A DNA stretch of 45,878 nucleotides from Lachnospiraceae bacterium (lineage in GTDB: Bacteria > Bacillota > Clostridia > Lachnospirales > Lachnospiraceae): positions 1-45,878 of the forward strand of contig JAAWEL010000061.1 of NCBI GenBank assembly GCA_022794255.1, in the 5' to 3' direction. A model generated the notes under the pieces. That model was not told the DNA's origin. It did no database searches and saw only the letters and a program-made list of their open reading frames with translations. Numbering within the stretch: position 1 is the stretch's first letter; the number at the start of each line of letters is the position of its first letter. Below are positions 1 to 8,239 of this stretch, one piece after another. The position numbers and the translations under genes are program-made.

Positions 1-1
1 A

Positions 2-64
2 GCCCACATTCGTATTATGGAGCCAGTGATCCGCTATCTTTGCGTTAAGCAGGACGAGCAGTAG
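2..64 (+). CDS. rpsF: 30S ribosomal protein S6, C-terminal fragment
   Basis: Only the last 20 codons lie in the window. They end in VIRYLCVKQDEQ before a TAG stop, which resembles the final strand of S6 (commonly VIRHLVV-like). S6 binds S18 and helps assemble the platform of the small subunit. The next gene is ssb and then rpsR, the conserved bacterial rpsF-ssb-rpsR order, and this context is the strongest argument for the call. The gene is cut by the window edge, so its length and start cannot be judged. Confidence 0.85.
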   Translation, partial: AHIRIMEPVIRYLCVKQDEQ

Positions 65-100
65 GAATAGACGACCAGCTTAAAAAGGAAGAGTGATGGT

Positions 101-568
101 ATGAATAGAGTAATTCTTATGGGTAGACTGACCAGGGATCCGGAAGTAAGATATTCCCAGGGTGAACGTTCCATGGCGATTGCCAGGTACACACTTGCGG
201 TTGACCGCAGAGGCCGTGCCAGGAGTCAGGAGGGAGATCAGGGACAGAATGCTGATTTTATCAATATCGTGGCATTTGACAAGGCGGGAGAGTTTGCTGA
301 AAAGTATTTTCGCCAGGGAATGAGAGTTCTGGTATCCGGACGTATCCAGACGGGAAGCTACACCAACAGAGAAGGTCAGCGCGTTTATACCACAGATGTT
401 ATTGTGGATGATCAGGAGTTTGCCGACAGCAAGAATGCAGGCAGCGGGGATAATGGCGGTGGTTATGGCTATCAGCCTACCTCCAGACCGGCTCCCTCCA
501 GCGCAATCGGCGATGGCTTTATGAACATCCCGGATGGTGTGGAAGATGAAGGTTTGCCTTTCAACTAA
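101..568 (+). CDS. ssb: Single-stranded DNA-binding protein
   Basis: This 155-residue protein coats single-stranded DNA during replication, recombination and repair and recruits partners through its acidic tail. Residues 1-110 form the OB fold, starting MNRVILMGRLTRDPEVR, the family signature. A Gly/Tyr/Ser/Pro-rich linker follows (about 111-143). The tail ends DEGLPFN, a variant of the usual DDDIPF tip with one extra Asn. An AAGGAAG ribosome binding site precedes the ATG. It lies 36 bases after rpsF and 56 bases before rpsR and is surely co-transcribed with both, so it is probably the housekeeping SSB rather than a plasmid or phage copy. Confidence 0.97.
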   Translation: MNRVILMGRLTRDPEVRYSQGERSMAIARYTLAVDRRGRARSQEGDQGQNADFINIVAFDKAGEFAEKYFRQGMRVLVSGRIQTGSYTNREGQRVYTTDVIVDDQEFADSKNAGSGDNGGGYGYQPTSRPAPSSAIGDGFMNIPDGVEDEGLPFN

Positions 569-624
569 GCAGACAGGCTTTTGTGTTGAGAGACATGGAT
601 TAATCGAAGAAGGAGGCAGTACCA

Positions 625-891
625 ATGGCATTCAATAAATCGGATAAACCCGAGGGCGGCAAAGTCAGAAAAGGCGGCATTCGCAGAAGAAAAAAAGTGT
701 GTGTGTTTTGTGGCGAGAAGAATGGTGTGATTGATTACAAGGACACCAATAAGCTGAAAAGATATGTATCTGAGAGAGGAAAGATTCTTCCCAGAAGAAT
801 CACCGGCAACTGCGCTAAACATCAGAGAGCTCTAACGGTTGCCATCAAGAGAGCACGCCATATTTCTCTTATGCCCTATACTTGCGACTAA
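625..891 (+). CDS. rpsR: 30S ribosomal protein S18, cysteine-containing form
   Basis: This 88-residue protein is the S6 partner on the ribosomal platform. The core [17 protein letters not shown] followed by [13 protein letters not shown] is diagnostic of S18. It carries CVFC near residue 30 and a further Cys and His in NCAKHQ, the pattern of the cysteine-rich (C+) form of S18, which is thought to bind zinc; many Firmicutes have a cysteine-poor copy. A GAAGGAGG ribosome binding site precedes the ATG. It is the last gene of the rpsF-ssb-rpsR operon and is followed directly by a strong terminator. Confidence 0.97.
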   Translation: MAFNKSDKPEGGKVRKGGIRRRKKVCVFCGEKNGVIDYKDTNKLKRYVSERGKILPRRITGNCAKHQRALTVAIKRARHISLMPYTCD

Positions 892-908
892 GAAAAGATA
901 CGGGATTG

Positions 909-947
909 CCCTGGAACCAGGATGGTTTCAGGGTTTTTTGTTTTTTT
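909..947 (+). terminator. Intrinsic terminator of the rpsF-ssb-rpsR operon
   Basis: A 10-bp stem (CCCTGGAACC with GGTTTCAGGG, one G-T wobble) has a 5-base loop and is followed by six T, one G and seven T. It begins 17 bases after the rpsR stop codon. Confidence 0.93.
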
Positions 948-1044
948 GCTTACAGATGCGTTCGATTCTTATGGAAACAATCATTTTACTCATATTTTGT
1001 GTAAATAGAAAAAGCGGTTGTCAAATCAAGTCAGCTATATTAAA

Positions 1045-2493
1045 ATGTTGATACGGAGATTCTTGGGGGAAAAGGAGGTGGAAAGGTTCGGAAGCACCTT
1101 ACTATTTGGAAAATATCAGTTGTGTCGGCTGCTGGGCCGCGGGAGAAGCGGAACCGTTTATCTGGCAAAGCATAAGGAGTTGGAGGAGTACCGGGCGATT
1201 AAGAAGGTGCCCAAAAGCCAGATTGATTATGCTCAGTTCCGGAAGGAAGCGCTGATACTGAAGGATATCCGCCATCCGGGAATACCGATTGTGTATGACC
1301 TGGAGGAGGATGAGGATTTCTGTTATCTGATTGAGGAATATTTGGAAGGAGATTCGCTGTACGCCCTTGTTTCTGACATGGGGCATTTTTCAAAGGCAAT
1401 GACGGTCCGTTATGGGATTCAAATTTGCCATCTGGTGAGTGTCTTGCATTCAGCAAGCCCTATCCCTATTTTGTATCTGGATTTACAGCCCAAAAACTTA
1501 CTGGTATGCGATGATACCGTGAAATTAGTGGATTTTGACCACGCGATTTACTTGGAAGAGGCGGAGCATCTGACAAAGCGCTATGGAACGGTTGGCTGCG
1601 CTGCTCCGGAGCAGTACACAGGAGGAAAATTGAATGAGCACACAGATATTTACGCCATTGGTGCTGTCCTCTACTATATGCTGACCGGAGAATTTCCAGG
1701 AAGCAATCCTGTGTATCCTGGAGAGCAGATAAGCCGGTGTCTGGCAAAAGTGATCCGTACCTGTCTGAGAAAGGAGCCTGAATGCCGGTATGAATCGGCA
1801 GACCGGTTAAGAAAGGATTTGGAAAATATTCAGGGGCAGATAGATAAAAAAGAAAAAGGTGTGTTTCGGAAAAACCAGGAAATTTCTCTGTCTATTGCCG
1901 TGGCTGGCGCCTCTAGAGGTGCAGGGACAACCCACATGGCAATCAGTCTTGTGGCATATTTCAGACAGAAAGGGTTGTCCGCATTATATGAAGAGAGGAA
2001 TGATTCCGGTGCAGTCCGCCAGATGGCAGATTGTGCAGGATGCACCATGGATCAATATGGAATTTACCGGATCTATGGTTTGCCGGTGCTTCCTTTATAT
2101 GGCGATGTTGTAAAGCTGAATCCTCATCCGTATCGGGTAGTGGTTCGGGATTATGGCATATCACAGGAGGCATTTGCGCAGGAGCCGGCAGATGGATATC
2201 TGTTGGTTTGCGGAAGTAAGCCCTGGCAGTGGAAGTTTGCCAGGAATGCTGTTCAGTTTCCGGGGAATCCTCCGGGAATGGCGGTTATCTACAATCAGTT
2301 CTGCAGGCGTCTTACAGTAAGACTGCCTGGTCCGGCTAAGGGAACGGAGAGTTTCCTGATGCCAGATAGTCCCAATCCATTTGTATGTACAAAACAAGTG
2401 AAAAGAGTTTTTGATGAAGTGTTCCGGATGCTGTCCGGTGAACAGACAGGAGGAATCATACGAAGATTTTTGGATATAAAAGGCTGTTTGTGA
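1045..2493 (+). CDS. Ser/Thr protein kinase fused to a MinD/CpaE-like domain without P-loop lysine
   Basis: The first half is a Hanks-type kinase. It shows the glycine-rich loop LLGRGRSGTVYLAK, AIKK with the ATP-binding lysine (about residue 53), YLDLQPKN in place of HRDLKPEN (catalytic Asp about 146), VDFD in place of DFG (metal Asp about 163) and AAPEQY for the APE motif. The C-terminal half starts like a ParA/MinD/CpaE ATPase, but its Walker A reads GASRGAGTTH (about 288-297), with Thr where lysine is expected. No membrane segment or PASTA repeat is seen, so it should be cytosolic. The start is uncertain: ATG 1045 lacks a good ribosome binding site, and TTG 1018 or GTG 1078 are alternatives that leave the kinase domain intact. 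It overlaps the next gene by 4 bases. Confidence 0.85.
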   Translation: MLIRRFLGEKEVERFGSTLLFGKYQLCRLLGRGRSGTVYLAKHKELEEYRAIKKVPKSQIDYAQFRKEALILKDIRHPGIPIVYDLEEDEDFCYLIEEYLEGDSLYALVSDMGHFSKAMTVRYGIQICHLVSVLHSASPIPILYLDLQPKNLLVCDDTVKLVDFDHAIYLEEAEHLTKRYGTVGCAAPEQYTGGKLNEHTDIYAIGAVLYYMLTGEFPGSNPVYPGEQISRCLAKVIRTCLRKEPECRYESADRLRKDLENIQGQIDKKEKGVFRKNQEISLSIAVAGASRGAGTTHMAISLVAYFRQKGLSALYEERNDSGAVRQMADCAGCTMDQYGIYRIYGLPVLPLYGDVVKLNPHPYRVVVRDYGISQEAFAQEPADGYLLVCGSKPWQWKFARNAVQFPGNPPGMAVIYNQFCRRLTVRLPGPAKGTESFLMPDSPNPFVCTKQVKRVFDEVFRMLSGEQTGGIIRRFLDIKGCL

Positions 2494-3077
2494 ATGGCAA
2501 GACAGAAAATGATTCCTGGCGAACCATGGGAATCATAGGATCATGCAGAAGTGTGGGAGTTACCCATCTGGCAGTCTGGACAGCCAACTATCTCACAGGG
2601 GTGAGAAGAGAACGGACAGCAGTTTTGGAGTGGAACACCCATGGAGATTTTGACCGGATGGGACAATTCTGCAAGGGTGATGGAAAGAAGGGATTGTACA
2701 GAATCCTGGAAGTAGATTACTATGCACAGGCAGGTATGGAGGAATTGGCAGACTGCCTGAATAAGGATTACCAGTACATCATTGTAGACTATGGAGAAAT
2801 CACCGGTCATAAGCTTTTAGACTGTGCCCGGTGCGACTTGAAAGTGATTGTCGGTTCATTAAGCGAGTGGCAGGCAAAGATGTTTTCAGGAGCTGTGACA
2901 GAGGATAGAAAACGAGATAAGAGCTGGAGATATGCCGTTGCTTTTGGCAGCGAGGAAGCCAGAAAAAGGATGGAAAGATGTTTTCGTATTCAGGTTCAAA
3001 GAATTCCTGATTCCAGGGATGTCTTTGCTGTTACCCATGCCGATATAGGGTTTTTTACGGAACTTTTAGAGGATTGA
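2490..3077 (+). CDS. MinD/CpaE-like protein with degenerate Walker A
   Basis: This 195-residue protein starts at a GTG overlapping the previous stop (GTGA), which implies translational coupling. Its N-terminus has the alternating hydrophobic strand and glycine-rich turn of the ParA/MinD fold, MGIIGSCRSVGVTHLAV, but again without lysine in the P-loop. A later YQYIIVDYGE (about 95-104) occupies the place of Walker B (hhhhD). It therefore resembles the C-terminal domain of its neighbour and may pair with it or have arisen by duplication. TadZ/CpaE-type proteins of type IV pilus clusters can also have atypical Walker A motifs, but no pilus gene is nearby. The biochemical function is unknown. Confidence 0.7.
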   Translation: MNGKTENDSWRTMGIIGSCRSVGVTHLAVWTANYLTGVRRERTAVLEWNTHGDFDRMGQFCKGDGKKGLYRILEVDYYAQAGMEELADCLNKDYQYIIVDYGEITGHKLLDCARCDLKVIVGSLSEWQAKMFSGAVTEDRKRDKSWRYAVAFGSEEARKRMERCFRIQVQRIPDSRDVFAVTHADIGFFTELLED

Positions 3078-3084
3078 CCAGGCG

Positions 3085-3516
3085 GTGCAACGCAGAAGAT
3101 TTGTGTCACGACTAATTTTTGCCTTGTGGGAATTTAGTGTGCCCGTCTGCGTGGATCCGGAATGGGAGGAGCAGGTGAGACGGAAATATCAATTATATGG
3201 AAAAAACCGAAAGGTTTTTCTGGATGGTTTACAAAAGTATTGGGATCGAGGCGTTGTGATTCGAATTGACGGAAAGGTGGCAGAAGCTTCCGAGTGGATA
3301 AAAATATTGGAAATACAGGCAGATGGCAGTTTCTATATGGGTGACTATGTTATGGAGGAACAGAGAGCTTTTCCGTCTGCAGCTATGGTTTGTGAAGATC
3401 CGGGGATCTACGAAACACAAAAAGAACCGGAAGGAGATGATAAAAAGGCCTGTCCTGAACTGTATCGTATGGGTACCTTAAAGGAGATTCGTTTTGACCG
3501 GGTATATAACCGGTAA
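3085..3516 (+). CDS. Hypothetical protein, third gene of the kinase cluster
   Basis: I do not recognise this 143-residue protein. It starts at a GTG 7 bases after the preceding stop with only a weak ribosome binding site, so co-transcription is likely. The N-terminus is basic and aromatic. The middle (about 50-95) alternates charged and hydrophobic residues, as in a small alpha/beta domain, and the C-terminal third is rich in Glu, Asp and Lys. No signal peptide or clear membrane helix is visible. Its place directly behind the kinase and the MinD-like protein suggests it acts with them, for example as substrate or effector; this is inference. Confidence 0.55.
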   Translation: MQRRRFVSRLIFALWEFSVPVCVDPEWEEQVRRKYQLYGKNRKVFLDGLQKYWDRGVVIRIDGKVAEASEWIKILEIQADGSFYMGDYVMEEQRAFPSAAMVCEDPGIYETQKEPEGDDKKACPELYRMGTLKEIRFDRVYNR

Positions 3517-3861
3517 GGTATCAGGGCAGAGCTGGAAAAAGAAACATGCCACAAAAGCAGAAAGCTGTAAAGGCGGCAGGGCAGACACTTCTTTGAGAGA
3601 ATCCCGATTCAGCCAGAAAAGGATGGAAAGCTTTCCGCCTATCGCAGAAGGAAGCATGTATTGAAATGGCATGGATTATTGGCGTAAGCTTTTGCATGGC
3701 CAGACAGGGAGGCGGGTTGTGTTAGTGCTCTTCCAATTTGGTCATGCATATATTTCCGAAAGGAAATAATGAAATTGTAAGACAAGAAAAGAGAAAATTG
3801 TGGTATACTTTTTTCGTAAGTCTGAAGAATACAATCATATCCCCAGAGGAGGAGAAGGCCA
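3517..3861 (+). promoter_or_regulatory. Intergenic region with extended -10 promoter for the GH18 gene
   Basis: This 345-base stretch has no convincing gene; short open frames have no ribosome binding site and no recognisable product. An extended -10 element, TGG then TATACT, lies at 3801-3809 with no good -35. It would start transcription about 45 bases before the GH18 ATG. The region at 3540-3690 has purine-rich, coding-like composition and could be a decayed gene, but I cannot show this. Confidence 0.45.
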
Positions 3862-5523
3862 ATGAAACGATTTTTTATATCAGTCATAACAATTATGGGA
3901 GTACTCCTGATTCTGGGCGCGGCAGCAGCAGGACTTTTATTTTATGTGAAATATATGCCAAGTGACAAACAGGCAGATCAAAACCAGTGGTTTGGCGTAG
4001 TCGGAGACCGGGTGGCGATTATTTTGGACAATGAACAGGTGGAGGAGAGCAAAGGCCGGTACATGAATGGAGAGATTTATCTGCCTATTGATTGGGTTAT
4101 AAAGACTTTAAATGAGAAATTCTACTGGGACAGTGGGGAGAGTCTTTTGATCTATACGCTGCCAGAGGAGATTATCTATGCGGATCTTTCTTCCACGGGA
4201 AATAATGGCAAGCCTTTGGTGATGGAACAGGATGACCAGATATGGCTTTTGGCCGGACTTGTTCTGAACTATACGGACATCCGGATTGAGGGATTTACTG
4301 ATGGGGAGGCCAAGAGGGTGTTTATTGATACCTGCTGGGATTCGGTTCCTGTGGCAGTGGCTAAGAAGGAGGGCAGCATTCGGGTGCGCGGCGGAGTGAA
4401 AAGTGAAATTTTGACAGAAGTGATGGAGAATGAAAACCTGCAGGTGCTGGAGACCATGGAGAGCTGGACCAAGGTGCGCACAGGGACAGGATATGTGGGA
4501 TATATTCAGAACAAGTTGTTAAAACCAGGACCAGATCATCATTTTATAAGCAGTTTTCAGGCGCCAGTATATAGCAGCATCTCATTAAATGAGCCAGTAT
4601 GCCTAGTCTGGCATCAGGTCTTTTCCCAACAGGCCAACCATGCTATGGAGCAGCTGATGGCCGGGACAAAAGGGGTTAATGTGATTGCACCTACCTGGTT
4701 TATGCTGACGGATAATGATGGCAATTACGAGTGCCTGGCAGATCGCGGCTATGTGGATAAAGCACATGATATGGGAATGCAGGTGTGGGCGGTGCTTGAT
4801 AACTTTAACAAGGGAGAAAACGTTCAGTCTGAGGTCCTGTTTTCGCGGACCAGTGTGCGCCAAAAACTGATACAGTCTCTGATAAAGGATATAAAAGCCT
4901 ATGATCTGGATGGGATTAATCTGGATGTGGAGAGTATTAAGGAGGAAGCAGGTCCTCATTATGTTCAGTTTATCCGAGAGCTTTCTGTAAGCTGTCGGAA
5001 AGAAGGGATCATTCTTTCTGTAGACAATACGGTACCAGCGCCTTATTCTGCCTTTTATAATCGTGGGGAACAGGGAAGAGTGGCAGATTATGTGATTATA
5101 ATGGCTTATGATGAGCATTATGCAGGCGGAGAGGCAGGTTCTGTAGCTTCTTTGGAATATGTAAAAAAGGGAATTGAGGACACTTTGAAGATAGTTCCCA
5201 AAGAAAAGTTTATTAATGGGATTCCTTTTTACACCCGTCTGTGGAAGGAGGAGGCAGGTACTACAACTGCTGTATCTATGGGAATCGGGGCGGCTAAGAC
5301 CTGGGTTCAGGAAAATAATATGGCACTTCAATGGGATGAAGAGACGGGACAATATTATGGACAGCTGCAGGAGGGGAATGTACTTTACCGTCTTTGGATG
5401 GAGGAGGAAGAATCTGTCAGCAGGAAGATGGATTTGATTTGGGAGAATGATCTGGCTGGCGTGGCCTGCTGGAAGCTGGGATTTGAGACCCCAGAGCTGT
5501 GGAATATTGTCAAGCCAAAATAA
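3862..5523 (+). CDS. Membrane-anchored GH18 family glycosidase with SH3 domain
   Basis: This 553-residue surface protein is likely to act on cell-wall or spore-cortex glycans. Residues 5-29 form a signal anchor. Residues 45-150 resemble a copper-amine-oxidase-N-like domain (YLPIDWV). Residues about 170-220 form an SH3b domain (SIRVRGGV, later WTKVRTGTGYVGYI). The GH18 TIM barrel runs from about 235 to the end. The catalytic motif DGINLDVE is at residues 350-357, so the acid Glu357 and both key Asp are present. The architecture matches YaaH/YdhD-type glycosylases. AGGAGG precedes the ATG. The next two genes also act at the cell surface, which suggests an envelope or sporulation operon. Confidence 0.88.
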   Translation: MKRFFISVITIMGVLLILGAAAAGLLFYVKYMPSDKQADQNQWFGVVGDRVAIILDNEQVEESKGRYMNGEIYLPIDWVIKTLNEKFYWDSGESLLIYTLPEEIIYADLSSTGNNGKPLVMEQDDQIWLLAGLVLNYTDIRIEGFTDGEAKRVFIDTCWDSVPVAVAKKEGSIRVRGGVKSEILTEVMENENLQVLETMESWTKVRTGTGYVGYIQNKLLKPGPDHHFISSFQAPVYSSISLNEPVCLVWHQVFSQQANHAMEQLMAGTKGVNVIAPTWFMLTDNDGNYECLADRGYVDKAHDMGMQVWAVLDNFNKGENVQSEVLFSRTSVRQKLIQSLIKDIKAYDLDGINLDVESIKEEAGPHYVQFIRELSVSCRKEGIILSVDNTVPAPYSAFYNRGEQGRVADYVIIMAYDEHYAGGEAGSVASLEYVKKGIEDTLKIVPKEKFINGIPFYTRLWKEEAGTTTAVSMGIGAAKTWVQENNMALQWDEETGQYYGQLQEGNVLYRLWMEEEESVSRKMDLIWENDLAGVACWKLGFETPELWNIVKPK

Positions 5524-5538
5524 TTGAGGTAGGGGAGC

Positions 5539-7023
5539 ATGGAAAAGACTAAAAACACCCAAAGACGGATAAAAGGAATGGCAGTGTTGCTGCTGCTCCT
5601 GACATTGAGTGCCTGTACCAGACAGACGGATTCACCTGTGGAATCAAAAGAGAACACGAAGGAAGTTTCTGATGAGGAGGGAAAGCTTAGCGGGGAACAG
5701 GAAACGCCTGAGGAGATATCAGAGGAGTCTGTCAGACCGGCTCCCATAGAACCTTTTCCCAGCCGTGAGCCGGAATCAGAAGAGACGTCAGAGGATGCAG
5801 AATCCGAGTATGCCTGGGAGAAAAAAGCCATTATTGGCACAGACATCCATTATCTGTCCAGAACCCTGACGGATGGAGGAAAGGGTTTTCAGCATATGGT
5901 GGAACATGGTGACGGCAAGGTAGTTACCTATATTGAGCAGATCACCGATGCATTCCTGGAAGAGGTGATTCGTCAGAAGCCGGATATGCTGATTTTAAGC
6001 GGAGATTTGACTTTAGATGGAGAGAAAAAGAGCCATCAGGAGCTGGCAGAAAAATTGTATGCTGTGGAGGATGCAGGGATTCCCGTGCTTGTGATTCCGG
6101 GAAATCATGATATCAATAACCGCCATGCGGCCCAGTATAAAGGGGAGGAGCGTTTCCCGGCGGAATTTACCACTCCAGAGGAATTTCGTGAAATTTATAA
6201 GGATTTTGGATACGATGAGGCCATTAATGAGGATATGACGACCCTCAGCTATGTGTATGAGGTAGATGAATATAACCGGTTGTTGATGCTAGACACCTGC
6301 CAGTACCAGCCAAAGGCTCTGGTGGGAGGTGCGATCCTGACAGATACATATGAGTGGATTGAGATGGAGTTGGAGGATGCATGGGACAATGGAATGAATG
6401 TGATTTTGGTGGCGCATCACAATCTTCTTGATGAGAGTGAGATTTATGTGGATGATTGTACGATTGAACACGGGGAGCAGCTGGTGTCTGTTTTGGAGGA
6501 TTGGGGAGTTTCTTTTTTTCTTAGCGGGCATCTCCATGTACAGCACAGCAAGCGTTCTGATGACAATCAGGGGATCTGGGAGATGGTGACTAGTTCTCTG
6601 GCAACGCCTGCCTGTCAGTATGGAAATCTTATTTTCAGAGATGACGGGAGCTTTTCTTACTGGACACAGTCTGTGGATGTGGAGCGATGGGCAAAGCGCC
6701 ATAATCGAACAGAGAAGGATTTACTGGAATTTGATGATTTTAAAGAGCCATTTTTGCGGCGGGTATTTTACAATCAGTCTTACGATAACCTTAAAAAGAT
6801 TTCAGGCCTGACAGAAAATCAGAGAAAACGGATGTCAGATTTGTACGCAGAGCTGAATTATCACTATTATCAAGGGACAGCCTACCAGATTCGGGATATG
6901 GTATTAAAAGATCCGGATTATCAGCTGTGGATTGGAGATGGATCTTTTACCGTGCTGACCGATTATGTGCAGTATATAATCAGTGATGCGAAAAGGGACT
7001 ACAATTGGGTGGAAGGGGATTAA
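5539..7023 (+). CDS. Metallophosphoesterase lipoprotein (calcineurin-like)
   Basis: This 494-residue protein has a lipoprotein signal ending in the lipobox LSAC (Cys26). A Glu/Ser-rich linker runs to about residue 92, and a calcineurin-like phosphoesterase domain follows. All metal-binding blocks are present: TDIHY (Asp102, His104), SGDLT (Asp156), PGNHD (Asn189, His190), AHHN (about 293) and SGHLH (about 330-333). It should hydrolyse phosphoesters outside the membrane; the substrate is unknown. It starts 15 bases after the GH18 stop, so both are probably on one mRNA. The C-terminal 120 residues look alpha-helical with no recognised domain. Confidence 0.9.
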   Translation: MEKTKNTQRRIKGMAVLLLLLTLSACTRQTDSPVESKENTKEVSDEEGKLSGEQETPEEISEESVRPAPIEPFPSREPESEETSEDAESEYAWEKKAIIGTDIHYLSRTLTDGGKGFQHMVEHGDGKVVTYIEQITDAFLEEVIRQKPDMLILSGDLTLDGEKKSHQELAEKLYAVEDAGIPVLVIPGNHDINNRHAAQYKGEERFPAEFTTPEEFREIYKDFGYDEAINEDMTTLSYVYEVDEYNRLLMLDTCQYQPKALVGGAILTDTYEWIEMELEDAWDNGMNVILVAHHNLLDESEIYVDDCTIEHGEQLVSVLEDWGVSFFLSGHLHVQHSKRSDDNQGIWEMVTSSLATPACQYGNLIFRDDGSFSYWTQSVDVERWAKRHNRTEKDLLEFDDFKEPFLRRVFYNQSYDNLKKISGLTENQRKRMSDLYAELNYHYYQGTAYQIRDMVLKDPDYQLWIGDGSFTVLTDYVQYIISDAKRDYNWVEGD

Positions 7024-7098
7024 AGGTTGTTTTGCGGTTCTTTTTTTTGCTCATTGCTGATATATTGAAATGGAGACAAAGTGATGGGTGGATAGAGA

Positions 7099-7803
7099 AT
7101 GAATGATCGAAGGCCTGAAATGCTAATGGGAGCCTTGCTTTTGGTGTTTGTTTTTTTGATTTCCCGCCATGCAGGAATGATGGCATCCGGGCAGAACGTA
7201 GTGGCAGAAAAGGCGAGGCCGGTTGTGGTGATTGACAGTGGTCATGGAGGAAATGACCCGGGAAAGGTAGGGGTGGACGGAAGTCTGGAAAAGGACATTA
7301 ATTTAGAGATCGCCCAGAAGCTGAGAACCTACCTGGAAGCATCGGATGTAGAGGTGGTTATGACCCGGGAAATGGACAAAGGACTCTACAGTGAAAGGGA
7401 CCGTCACAAAAAGATGGCGGACATGAAAAACCGCTGTGACCTGATCAATGAGACAAAGCCCAACCTAGTGGTCAGTATCCATCAGAACAGTTATCACCAG
7501 GAAGATGTTTCTGGCGGTCAGGTGTTTTACTATAAAGATTCGGAAAAAGGAAAACAATTAGCGGAGATACTTCAAGGGAGATTTGACTTTGTTTTGGGAG
7601 AAAAAAACAAACGGCTGGCAAAGCCCAATGGAAATTATTATCTTCTTTTGCATGTGAAGCAGCCAATTGTAATTGTGGAGTGCGGATTTCTTTCCAACTG
7701 GAAGGAAGCGGCGGCGCTGAATACAGAGGAATACCAAAGCCGAATGGCGTGGACAATTCATATGGGGATTATGGAGTATTTGAATGGGACAGGAGGCAGG
7801 TAA
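7099..7803 (+). CDS. cwlD: N-acetylmuramoyl-L-alanine amidase, CwlD type
   Basis: This 234-residue Amidase_3 zinc enzyme cleaves the stem peptide from muramic acid; in spore formers CwlD starts muramic-delta-lactam synthesis in the cortex. Residues 8-24 form an uncleaved signal or anchor. The zinc motifs are DSGHGGNDPG (His49), SLEKDIN (Glu64) and VSIHQN (His128), and the catalytic VECGFLSN (Glu194) is present. The length matches CwlD (about 237) and there is no extra wall-binding domain, which favours CwlD over vegetative LytC-type amidases. It lies 75 bases after the phosphoesterase gene; no clear sigma-G promoter was seen between them. Confidence 0.88.
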   Translation: MNDRRPEMLMGALLLVFVFLISRHAGMMASGQNVVAEKARPVVVIDSGHGGNDPGKVGVDGSLEKDINLEIAQKLRTYLEASDVEVVMTREMDKGLYSERDRHKKMADMKNRCDLINETKPNLVVSIHQNSYHQEDVSGGQVFYYKDSEKGKQLAEILQGRFDFVLGEKNKRLAKPNGNYYLLLHVKQPIVIVECGFLSNWKEAAALNTEEYQSRMAWTIHMGIMEYLNGTGGR

Positions 7804-7823
7804 TCCATTGACCGGCCTCCTGT
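7789..7823. terminator. Hairpin between convergent cwlD and TSCPD genes
   Basis: The arms ACAGGAGGC (7789-7797) and GCCTCCTGT (7815-7823) form a perfect 9-bp stem with a 17-base loop. The left arm overlaps the last codons of cwlD. The T-rich run on the + strand starts some bases later, so termination strength is uncertain; it could serve both directions. Confidence 0.5.
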
Positions 7824-7828
7824 GAAAG

Positions 7829-8074
7829 TTAATTTTCTTTTTCGTAGGCTTTTAGAGCTTGGGCTAACTGGTCAGGGCAGGAAGTGGGACGAAAGCCGCA
7901 GCGGATTCCGCCCAGACGCTCAATGGCCTCGCTGATATCCATGCCTTCTACTAGGCGTGCAACTCCCTGGGTATTGCCGGAACAGCCTCCTACATAGCGG
8001 ACATTGGTAAGTTTATGATCCTTTACATCAAAGTGGATTTCCTGGGAGCAGACTCCGCGTGTTTTATAAACCAT
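7829..8074 (-). CDS. TSCPD domain protein (TIGR03905 family)
   Basis: This 81-residue protein consists of one TSCPD domain, named from the motif seen here as PTSCPDQLA near residue 65. Cys at CSQEI, GGCSGN and the TSCPD motif could bind metal. The domain also occurs at the C-terminus of some ribonucleotide reductases, and stand-alone members are common in clostridia without a proven role. GGAGG lies ahead of the ATG on the minus strand. Its promoter overlaps that of the divergent mtnN gene, and it is convergent with cwlD. Confidence 0.85.
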   Translation of the reverse strand: MVYKTRGVCSQEIHFDVKDHKLTNVRYVGGCSGNTQGVARLVEGMDISEAIERLGGIRCGFRPTSCPDQLAQALKAYEKEN

Positions 8075-8127
8075 GATTGTGAATCCTCCGTTATCTTAAA
8101 GAAAATTTATCATTTGATATAGTTCTT

Positions 8128-8157
8128 ATTATATCTGGTGGGGAAAGGGATTGTCAA
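8128..8157 (-). promoter_or_regulatory. Sigma-A promoter of the TSCPD gene
   Basis: On the minus strand, TTGACA (8157-8152) and TATAAT (8133-8128) are both perfect consensus hexamers separated by 18 bases. The -35 shares five bases with the -35 of the divergent mtnN promoter. Confidence 0.8.
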
Positions 8158-8178
8158 GAGTGTTATCTGTGGTATACT
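8151..8178 (+). promoter_or_regulatory. Promoter of the MTA/SAH nucleosidase gene
   Basis: TTGTCA (8151-8156) is separated by 16 bases from TATACT (8173-8178), which is preceded by TGG to give an extended -10. It lies about 55 bases before the gene and overlaps the divergent TSCPD promoter. Confidence 0.78.
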
Positions 8179-8239
8179 GTATAGGAGTCAGGAGAGTGTT
8201 ATTGTTTAGACAGGTAATAGAAATGAGGAGGAATTTGTG

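Noticed and set aside
4603..5562. Long open frame (319 codons) on the minus strand
   Set aside because: It lies entirely opposite the GH18 gene, has no ribosome binding site or recognisable motif, and its composition (rich in His, Leu, Ile) is that of an antisense shadow.
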